Positions 41,601 to 53,600 of a stretch of 64,000 nucleotides of DNA are shown here, piece after piece (the first letter of the stretch is position 1; each line of letters opens with the position of its first letter). The notes under the pieces were generated by a model. The model did not search any database and was not told where the DNA came from. It saw only the letters and a list, made by a program, of their open reading frames with translations. This DNA is from Panopea generosa (taxonomy: Eukaryota > Mollusca > Bivalvia > Adapedonta > Hiatellidae), in NCBI GenBank assembly GCA_029582155.1, contig CM055909.1:21280347-21344346 (forward strand). Direction: 5' to 3'. Both the position numbers and the translations under genes were made by a program.

Positions 41601-44600
41601 AGACATTTTTCCATGTTTAGTACATCTATTAATGAAGTAGCAAACGTTAAATGATAGTTATAATTCAAGGTCACACGACCAATTATGTCACAAGCAGAAG
41701 ATCACACTCGTTGTTTGTTACCTGTACTTCTTTGGATTTTGTCTGTACAAAATGTCATAAAAATACGTTTAATGGCTGTAATGGGATGATAGTTCAAAAT
41801 CTGACAAATATTTACGCTTAACCTCAAGCACGTATAAAGTATTTCTTTATTTATATCATCGAATGATTTAATGTCTTCTGAATGGTTGATTCTCAAGACT
41901 CGTAAAATTTCAACACACACAAGTACATTGATTTTGCATACAATGATGACTATTTCTTGTAAAAAGTAAGATTTTTTTTGCATCAAATTAAATGAATGAA
42001 TGAATTAATTTGCTGAAGAATATTCAGAATGAAGAATATTCAGAATAAACATTGTTTCACTTCCTCTTTCACTTCTTTTTAATAATCTCAAATAATAATA
42101 TTCAAATGAATGCAGAAATAAACCGTGGATTCCAAAATAGTTCCCATTGCTTTAAGGATATTTCATTCATACCGCGGTTGTGTCTGGTCGTGATATTATT
42201 CTAAAAATGCCACACTGATACTTCTTACTTATCTACAAGGTACGATGCCAACCAGCCACAGACAACGGGCCAATCAGACGTAAAACTATGCTGTTTATCT
42301 ACGCAGTAGACAACTTTAAATCCGGATAATTCAAATTCATTTACATGGCATGTTCATTATTAAGTATCTCTTGCTGTTATTACGAGAAAAAAATGCTTAC
42401 CACTGGTTTGATGATAACTTGGGTCCCCTGTGTGGTTCAGATATTAAATTAATAAAATAGCATGAAACAATGAATGTAGATTTTAAATACATTGATATAT
42501 TATGATAAAACATTGCTGTTTAATATATTAGCATGTGATTGATACATATATACGATCCATACACTACTGACACAAGTGTATATATGTATATACATGTACT
42601 AAATATCATATAAATATACCAATACTATATAGTTTTAAACAATATAAGAACAATTGTAAATCACATTACTTTCACTTATGAAATACAAAATAATTTTGTT
42701 ATTCCATTATTTCTGGATTAACTCGAAATGTTTAAGGCTAAGGAAACTATGCTGACTATTTAATATCTTACATGCTCATAGTTTTTACCCACTTTTACTT
42801 TACAAGATGCATACTAAATGTGATACGTAATACTTTAAAATTAATGAGAGTTATCAGAAACGTAATTTAATATATTTGATTGTCTCTGACGAATAGTAAT
42901 TTTTATGATTTCACTGTTTAAAATAGCTATGAAAACATTAGACAGTTAATACATCAAAATAATATAAACGTAACGATTATATGATGCCCTTGAGAAACTG
43001 TAAATAATGTAAGAAGGGCATTGATATTGTATTATACATGTATCAGATCTGATACATAGTGATATTGTATTATACATCTGATTCATTATGACTCAAACTC
43101 AGTTGCTGAATTAAACACAATTCTATTGAATGTTTCTGTGTAAATGAAATCAAAACTTACTTTAAATTCGTAAAACGTTCGAGTTACAAAATCACAGACA
43201 CAAACTCTTAAATTTGCCAAACGGTACAACGTCAAATTGTATTTTATAAAAAAATCTGTTAACTCAACACTGTAGACTTTGCGTGTTTCTGCAATAAGAT
43301 CCCGGGCGTCTTCATGTGTGCTATGTGCAGTTATAGATTATTTGCTCTAAGGTGAGTTTTGGGGATTGGGAGTCTCAGTTTGAATATTGCACTCCAAAGC
43401 TTCATTAATTCAGAAACTGTAGCTTAATTATTTAATCTATATACAATGAGCTATAGACCTTAACTGTCTAGATTTACTAGCTAAAATATAATTTCTGGTC
43501 CGTAACTCCAATTTTGCCATTATATAACAAATTCATAATCATGGTAAGTGACATGTACCAAATATTAATATGAATAATTATAAACTGAAGAAAAAATTAA
43601 AGAATCACTTTCAAGGTAATGTCAAATATATATTATAAGAAAAACACGTCTACCTGAAGACGGACCAGTAAAAACAGTCGCAAATACAGTCAATACTTTC
43701 GATCAATCAATTATATTCATCAAATTACATTGAAAAGTCAAATTAAATGTTAAAAAACAAACAATAATGATCTTTACATTACAAATAACAATATATACCG
43801 GGCTATTAGTTAATGAAAAAAGCTCGCTAACATATTGTAATAAATAAACTCATCTTCTAACACACTTAAGTCTAAAACCAAAACACAAATGTAAGTTAAG
43901 AGTTATGTAACTAAAATGATTAATATGATATATAAATAACGGTATACCACCATATCATTAAAGAACAACAACAATATTAGATCAATTACATACAACACTG
44001 GTTTAATACTTATCAGCAATTACAAATATATTAGCCTTACGCATACAACCTCATCCTATTATGACTAGTATATGAATAAGGAACAACAATTGACCTGACG
44101 CGAGTTGTCAACCAAACAAGTCGATAATCCAATCAGCGATCACTATTGTTCCCAGGGCTAACATTTTCCTAAGACAAGCGAACGGTCTCTTAGTAAACAC
44201 TAAATGTTATTATATTGTATTTACTTGGACAAACAACGCCACATGGCCAGTGGACGGAGCGATGGTCGCTCCTGCGTCAGGCCAATTGTATTTATATTAT
44301 ATAATAAGTATGAATGTATTTTATACAATACAGGCCAGTGTCATGATTCAACAACATTCACTTAAATTTAGAAGTCTCTTAAAAACTTAATATTTTAGTA
44401 TTTATTTAAGTATTTAAGTTGGTTTTAGAAAAATCAAATACATTTCTACTTCATTTAATTTGAAATTCACTTAGCTAAATTTATGTTCGTCAAACACAAT
44501 CCAAACCAAGTATAAAACCCTGTTTAAACACATATTAATTAACAAAAACATAGTACATGTAATATCGAACCTTGGTTTGATATGGTGTATTAATATGCAC

Positions 44601-47600
44601 GTACAAAAACAATGGACCTAGTATAGCACCCTGTTTATATGAAATACAATTTATCAACAGCAGCAAACATTTAAAAACGTAGAAGACAACTTTTTCTTAA
44701 TTCATACTATACATTTATTAGTATCAACAAAAGTATTAGACCAAGCACAAAACCTTTCTTACGTACCCTCTCCCTCACACTCTGGATCAAATTCAAACAT
44801 AACATTATACTCTCAATAGCTTTCAAATGCCCAGTTTAATTCATCAATGTTGGGATATTGAGTAATTTATTTACAAAATTAACATAAAACGTTTTTTCAA
44901 CATTAAGCTAATACTAGTATTACACTATTCTTCAAAATTAAAGATGCATCGCCTATAACTTTCTGTTCAATAAATGATGGAAAGTTTACTGAATCACAAA
45001 CAGAAATGTCACATTCGAAGATAATTGTTGATTTCGTCACTGTAATTAATTTTATTTAAGAGAAATTTGTTAATAAACAGGTCGGCATTTACCATTTTAT
45101 CCGTCAAAGTTTTAGCATAACCCGATACTGGCCAATGAGTAACTTTATCGCGGGCAGCGATTCAGTATTTGGTCAACAAAGTTAAAGAATTTTACACAAC
45201 AAAGCCAAAATACATACATACATGTAAAGTTACTGAACGGAGTATCCATAATATATTACGTTTGATATAAATGTACAATTTTACTATTAAGATCGAAAAA
45301 TAGCGGCGATATAGGTGAGGCATCTTTAAAATGAACAAATCATTATACTTATTATTTTATTAATTATTTTCTTTTCATATAATCATTTATTTTTAACTTA
45401 GTATAACAGTCAGAAACATTTGTATTATATTCAAACCAGCAACAAAATTATAAATTGCGAAATCTGTTTTACAAATTTTTCAGCTTTTGTGACAAAGTCA
45501 CTTACCGGTGGTCTTACAGATGTCACAGCTGTTGTCGGTGGACTTTCGAAACTCTATAGAATCAGATATGCTTATAACATTACTCGGATCAAATTCACTT
45601 AATATATGTATTTCATGGTCAATATCATCAAGACTTCACAGCACATATTTATAAGAGTTTGTGTTTTTTTTACATACATCAATTTCTAATAAGTAAGGAC
45701 ATAAATTTAACATCTGAAATTTAGTTCTTGAACTGGTCTGAGTGTTAAAAAAACTTATCATTTCAACTGCAATATAATAAAGATACCAGGTATAATACCT
45801 AGCCAACATTTTACAATTTTACGGACTAATACAAGCTGGTCTATTTTCCAAAACAATCCACAACAATATGATAGAACATCAAATATGCCAATACAACTTA
45901 TAATTGTACAGCTATACAGACAACTATTCATGTTTCAGATCAGGAGTATGTTACTAGACACATTCGACAGAAATATCTGATCTGAAGAGTATTCTTTAAA
46001 TAATATTGCGCTCATACCTACTTTCCCTAAGCCTACATTCATTATTTCACTTTGATAATCTGTAACACAAGTTCAATTTAATTCACTCAATATTTAATTT
46101 TCGGCCACCTGGCCTTTATCAAAAAACGAAAATTTATTATTGCATTTAGGTAACGTCCATTTTCCTATAAATTGTTTCAAGTAATCTGTAACAAATATAC
46201 GCTATTTATACATGCAATAATATATATTGTTGGTAAGAAACATTGCGACACATGATGAAAACAAATAATAATATGGCGTCAATACTTATACTATATTATT
46301 ATATACAATTATATTATATTTCCAAGAAATAATGCTGATATTACAATTTATGTTTTAGTTGGCAGTATCGGAAAAAAACCGATCAAACTAACAGTTAACT
46401 GCAGGCTTGAAAAGGTTAAACAATCCAGATAATAAGCACTAGGAAATATTCAATCAATAATACTTAAGGCAGTTAAAATCAAATTGTAATTTGTAAACTT
46501 AAAGATTATTTCACAATCAAACATAAACGTGTTATTTGATGTTGATCAACTTTATGGCGTCTGCCATACTGGCTCCCTTGTCGACTTTGATGTCCATCGT
46601 TTATGCTATCTTGTAATAGGTAAACACCAATTTTAGGTAGATCACTAGATCTTTGGTTAACAAAAACACATGCAAAATGCTGATATTAACTTATGTAAGT
46701 AACTTTTAAGATTATGATAAAACATTTTAGTAAGTTTTTAAATAGGGCATCACGCTGTGAGAATGCGATGGGTTCAAGTCCATATATTGGGTTGTGATAA
46801 GGAGGAATAATTATTAATAGCTGGGTCCCTGCAATAGTGAAATATTAATTATTGTTTGGAGAGTTTGTTTGAGCCACTCTGAATGCCATTTAAAAAGAAA
46901 ACATGTAATTTCTATTCAGGTTTGATACATTGTGTTCAAATTACAATGATTTAAATATGTATCGGTTGAGTGCCGTTTTCCAACATTATTTCAGTTTTTC
47001 TAACGGCAGTCAGCCCATCTTAAGGTATCGTTCCTGGAAAACATTAGGCTTTTAACCATCACCAAACATACTTTTTCTCTGGAATTCACCGACTACTTCC
47101 CCACTTACTCAAAGGTGGGAGGCACATGTTTGCAGAACAAAGTCCATGGTCATTAATCCCAGAGACTTCATTTAGAAGAATAAACCATCATTTTGGTTTC
47201 AGAATACTTGACCGGACTGTAATCTAGTAGCCTTTTTACTGGGATGTAGTATCCCCTGAAAGCACACTCTTTACAAAACATTGGCTCAAACAAACAAAAC
47301 AAGTAGGTTTAATCATAGACAATGTATAACATATTTAGGTAGTACACGTTAAAGATCACTTCCACGGCATCCACAAAACTCACCATTACTTTACCAGTGG
47401 AACTCTGAAATTTTTTATCAAAAACCTTGAGTTAAATGTCCCCACCACATCATACATGATGTTGTTTTGATTTTTTACTTCATAGTATAATGTATGTTAC
47501 CAGATACAACAAAAATAAAGGTCTGAACAAAACCTGCAGTTTTATATATATATTGTAATTTAGACTTGTTTCATATTGATATATATTTTCAGAAATAGTG

Positions 47601-50600
47601 GTCCATGAAAATTATCAAAATTGCTGTGCATTCCTTAAATACTGCAAAAATACTTCAGTTAATATCACTGATATAAAATATTTGAGAAACTGAAACTTAA
47701 GTAACTCTAGTCTACGATATCAATGTTTGTTCGAATTTTTCTTTTTTTCAACAGTTTTTCGGCTACAGCGGCCAGTGCAGCAGACCATCATTCCTGGGAT
47801 CCGCTAGGTGTTAAGAAAGATATCAAAAGGTTGTATTCAATAACTAAACATTAAATTCTTTCCTAGCTAACTACCGAATATAGTTAGGTATATGAACAGA
47901 ACAGAAAAAAATATATCTAATTTTGTACTGGGGGAATATTTAAAAACGCTACAAAATACAACATTAAAATAATATGAATCTACGATTTTCTGTATCTACT
48001 TAAAATCAAATACAGCTAACCAAATTGAATGATAAAGGAGGCTCAGATCAGGTGAGCTGTAATGATGCCTCGATATAGCTGGTTAAAAAGAATTGACAGA
48101 AATCATGTTTTTTTTTCTAATTAATTCGGGAAAATAATACAATATCAAACCCATTGCATTACTAATTATCAGTTATTTGAAAGTATCTGCTATCAATAGT
48201 AAACTTATCTCTGATCCGTCTATCTCACAACTATAGGGGTTTTACCTTTAATGACTTATGAAAAACACAATAGAAGATAGCAAACAGTCTATCTCATAAC
48301 TATAGAGATTTGCCTAGAAAGATTTAAGAAAAAAAAACACCATACAGGATAGCAAATAGTCTATCTCACAACCATAAAAGATTTAAGAAAAACACAGTAG
48401 ATGATAAACAGTCAACACACCACCACATATGCCCGTAGGCAAGTAGAGCTAAAACTGGTAGACGATAGCAAGATCTATAGGATTTTGCATAAAGCATAAC
48501 ATGAATTAAGAAAAAACACCACAGAAGGTAGCAAGCAGTCAATCTAATATAAAGGTTCGCTATCTAAAATAAATGAAAATTAATATCCCCATCCCCACAG
48601 AAACCAGTTGGCAGGTTAACTAAAATTGTTTAAAAATCAGGCAGTATAACCTACATGTAAGAACGAACTTTAAAATGACAAAATATATATGAACTTATAC
48701 CTGTTTATTTAAACTCAACATAGTGAAGTAAGCTAAGAGCTTACATTGATTGCCCTAAAATCCTTTTCCTGTATAGAAGCAAGGACCAGGTGTTTCACCA
48801 ACAAATACTAAAAAACTTTAATCAAAGAAGAGCAGCCATGTGATCATGATTTTAATCTGGTTCCAGTATAACTACATGTTGTTTTATTGATATTGATTAT
48901 AAAAAAGACAATTAACCAGTCAAAACTTACATTTTAAAGTATTAAAGTAAAACGTTTTAACTTTAATACTTAAAAATTTAACTTTTGACTGGTAATGTAT
49001 CTATTACTTAATGGTTATTAATGAAACCATATGCAGTTTTACTGGAACCAGTCTAAAATCATTACAACCTGGCTGTTTTTCTTAATTTAAGTTTTTCAGT
49101 TTTTATGTAAAACTATGTGTTGGTGAAACAGGAGCCAGGTCGTACTGTATTTGTTTTTCTTTGATAAATCCTTGCATCCCCTTCCCCACACCATAAGAAA
49201 ACCTGTATCCTCTGCCAGGAAAAACCTTATCAATGAACTAAGATCAGTTCATTTGCTCTTCATGTTTCATGACATGGTTAGAACAAAATAATGACATCTC
49301 ATGCCAGTTTCCCATTCGGTCAAACGGCGAACAAAATATGTTACAAAACAACAGGTACATGAATAATGTATATTAGGTAAACAAACAATGTATGGATGGT
49401 GTTAGGGGTAGTCAATCTCAGAACCTGATATCTCCCAAATCAGGTCTATTCACCACTAATGAATAAGCAGGATATTCTATACATGTCCCACAATTCAAAG
49501 CAGCTGAACACTAACTAAACTGTGACGCCGTCAAAACTTTCAGTTGAAGCAAATGACCAACCAACGTACTCAAAGTGGCTTTCCCAACATTGCTATTTAA
49601 CGGACCCAATCAGAAGAGCTGGGTTCATTCTACAGAGTAGTGTTAAGGGATAGGTAGGATCAAAACCTAAATTATTTTCAAATTATAAAATTAATATAAA
49701 ATACAGAGTTAGTCAACATCTATGACAGTTAGAACATTAGTACAACATGACGTTTTCACAATTACCGGCGTCTGTGGCGTAACTGCCGAAGGTCTTTCTG
49801 AATCACCTATCGAAGGCTGAAAATAAAGCAGTCTCATAAAGAAAAAAAACAAATTATATGTCTTCAAATGTCATTTGTTTCTACTCAATGCTACTGTACA
49901 TTAGTATTGTTCATATGTAATGCTTGTTTTTCTTAAAGAAGACAAATTGTGCAGAAGAAACGATTGGATCTTGAAGATATATACAAACACACCACTGCAA
50001 TGGTTATGTTATAATAAAATTTAAAAATATTTAATTCGGACAGAAGTCAGTGCAATTATCTTGCACAAGATATTTGATATAGAAAATTTCTTATAATATA
50101 AAATAATGAGTATAGAAATAAATGTCCAAACGATACTATTTGATTTTCTATGGAATTCTCCGAAGTAGTCTGATTGTTTGAATCCGCCAATCAAAAACGT
50201 TTTTGATTTTCGCTAAATAAATATGATTTTTATTCGCTTTTATTGTCTTTTTGTAAAATAAAAGAAAACAAATGTCACCAAATGAAAAATTGCTGTTTTA
50301 AAATTTTTTAACAGCATTTTAATACATAATAAATATACGCGCTCAATGACATTCACACATAGATATCTATTGAAGGCTGCAACTATCTGCTACACCTTAC
50401 TCAAATTACACATTATATTTTGTTCAAACTTAGTACACAATGTTACTACTACTATGGAGGTCAGTTACACTGTATTGGTAAAGAAAAGTGAAGTTACTGA
50501 AGAGTTGTTTTCCTGCAAATTGGGAAGAGGCCCAAGCCTTCGAGATTGTGAAGGAAAAAAAACAGCGTGGCTGAGGGGAAATTGGAAATAAATTTTAAAA

Positions 50601-53600
50601 GCTTCAGCAAACTGGAAAATAAAGTGTAACACTGTTAAGATCATGTTCAAACCATTAATTATCAGATGTTACAATAAAATTTCAAATCTAGTGTTTTATA
50701 TCGTCGTATAATAGAAATTCACCACCATAAAAAACAAAACAAAAATAAAACAAAATAAACAGTGATATATTTATTTTCCATTTTGGAATCTCTTTGGCTT
50801 CAATGCGGAAAAACACATGATTTTTTAATTGGGAAGTATCCGAATATCGACCTCTGTTTAATAAGGTTAAGGAGACCTGTATTCAATAACCAATCATACA
50901 TAAAACTCTACATCAGAGCCACTTTATGGTTCACCTACTAGCAAAGCTTTCTCACTTGATATATTTATAGTCACTTTCAATTATACTACTTTGTGCATCT
51001 GTTCAACTTTAATATAAACTCAGATTTGGTCCATTGCTAAACCAGCTCTGTGCACAAAATTTTATTTTTAAATCTATAAAATTATATAAATCTATTAAAT
51101 TTATCTATAAATATTGAGTAAAAACCAGACAACATATGTCCTGAAATATTACAAATAATATATTTGTATCTAGGTGCATGGAATAAAACGCTTCTGGAAA
51201 GTCTGTCTATTTTCCTTTTAAAAACAGTAACCATGGCCCAAATTACTTCAAACACTGTCAAAAGTGTCTGACAACGGTTCATAGATCCACAGGCTAGTAC
51301 TCACACATACATGAGACAGACATGGGTACATGGATCAACAAACTAGCACTTACAATAGGCAGGCAAGGGTACATGGATCCACAGACTAGCACTTACAGGA
51401 GGCAGGCAAGGGTACATGGATCCACAGACTAGCACTTACAGGAGGCAGGCAAGGGTACATGAATCCACAGACTAGTACATGTACTTATATGAGGCAGACA
51501 TTGGTACATGGATCCACAGACTAGTATTTACAGGAGGCAGGCAAGGGTACATGGATCCACTGACTAGTACTTACATGAAGCAGACATTGGTATATGGATC
51601 TACAGACTAGTACTTACAGGAGGCAGGCAAGGGTACATGGATCCACTGACTAGCACTTACAGGAGGCATGCAAGGGTACATGGATCCACAGACTAGTACT
51701 TACAGGAGGCAGACAAGGGTACATGGATCTAGAGACTAGTACTTATTGGAGGCAGGCTAGGGTACATGGATCCATAGACTAGTACTTACAGGAGGCAGAC
51801 AAGGGTACATGGATCCAGAGACTTGTACTTACAGGAGGCAGACATGTGTACATGGATCGACAAACTAGTACTTACAGGAGGCAGGCAAGGGTACATGAAT
51901 CCACAGACTAGCACTTACAAAAGGCAGGCAAGGGTACATGGATCCACAGACTAGCACTTACAAGAGGCAGGCAAGGGTATATGGATCCAAAAACTAGATT
52001 TACAGGAGGCAGGCAAGGGTACATGGATCCACAAACTTGCACTTACAAGAGGCAGGCATGGGTACATGGATCCACAGACTAGCACTTACAGGAGTCAGGC
52101 AAGGGTACATAGATCTAAAGACTAGCACTTACAGAAGGCAGATAAGGGTACATGAATCCACAGACTAGTACATGTACTTATATGAGGCAGACATGGGTAC
52201 ATAGATCCGCAAACTAGTATTTACAGGATGCAGGCAAGGGTACATGGATCCACAAACTTGCACTTACTAGAGGCAGGCAAGGGTACATGGATACACATAT
52301 TAGCACTTACAGGAGACAGGCATGGATACATGGATCCAAAGACTAGCACTTACTGGAGGCAGGTAAGGTGCATGAATCCACAGACTAGTACTTACAGGAG
52401 ACAGGCAATGGTACATGGATCCACTGACTATTACTTACAAGAGGCAGACATGGGTACATGGATCCACAAACTAGTACTTACAGGAGGCAGACATGGGTAC
52501 ATGGATCCACAGACTAGCACTTACAGGAGGCAGACAATGATACATGGATCCACAGACTTGCATTTACAGGAGGCAGACAAGGGTACATGGATCCATAGAC
52601 TAGTACTTAACGGAGGCAAAGACGGGGACATGGATCGAGAGACTAGTACTCAGAGAAGAGCTTACATTTACATGAGACAGACAAGGGCACATGGATCCAC
52701 AGTATTGCTTACACTTACAGGAGGCAGGCAAGCGCACAAAGATCAACCGACCAGTTCTTAGAAGAGGCAAACACCGGTACATAGACCCATAGACTAGTGC
52801 TTACAGGAGGCAGGCAAGGGTACATAGATCGACAGACTAGTGCTTACATTTACATGATACAGACAAAGGCACATGGATCCACAATCTATTGCTTACACTT
52901 ACAGGAGGCAAGCAAGGGCACAAAGATCCACTGACTAGTACTTAGAGGAGGTAAACACAGGTACATAGACCCATAGACAAGTGCTTACAGGAGGCAGGCA
53001 AGGGTACCTGGATTGACAGACTAGTGCTTACATTTACATGATACAGAAAAAGACACATGGCTCCACAATCTATTGCTTACTATTACAGAAAGCAGGCAAG
53101 GGCACAAATATACACTGACTAGAACTAAGAGAAGGCAAACACCAGTCCATAGACTAGTGCTTACAGGAGGCAGGCAAGGGTACATGGATCGACAGACTAG
53201 TGCTTACATTTACATGAGACAGACAAAGGCACATGGATCCACAGTCTATTGCTTACACTTACAGGAATCAGGCAAGGGCACAAAGATCCACCAACTAGTA
53301 CTTAGAGGAGGCAAACACCGGTATATAGACCCACAGACTAGTACTTACAGGAGGCAGGCAAGGGTACATGGATCCACAGAATAGTACTTACAGGAGGCAG
53401 ACAAGCTTACATGGATCCATAGTGTAGTGCTTACATTTACATGAGACAGACAAGGGCACATGGATCCACAGTCTATTGCTTACACTTACAGGAGGCAGGC
53501 AAGCGCACAAAGATCAACCGACTAGTTCTTAGAGGAGGCAAACACCGGTACATAGACCCATACACTAGTGCTTAAAAGAGGCAGGCAAGGGTTCATGGAT

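Noticed and set aside
44240..44290. CATGGCCAGTGGACGGAGCG, tRNA-like or Helitron-like word
   Set aside because: Too short and isolated to assign to any family.
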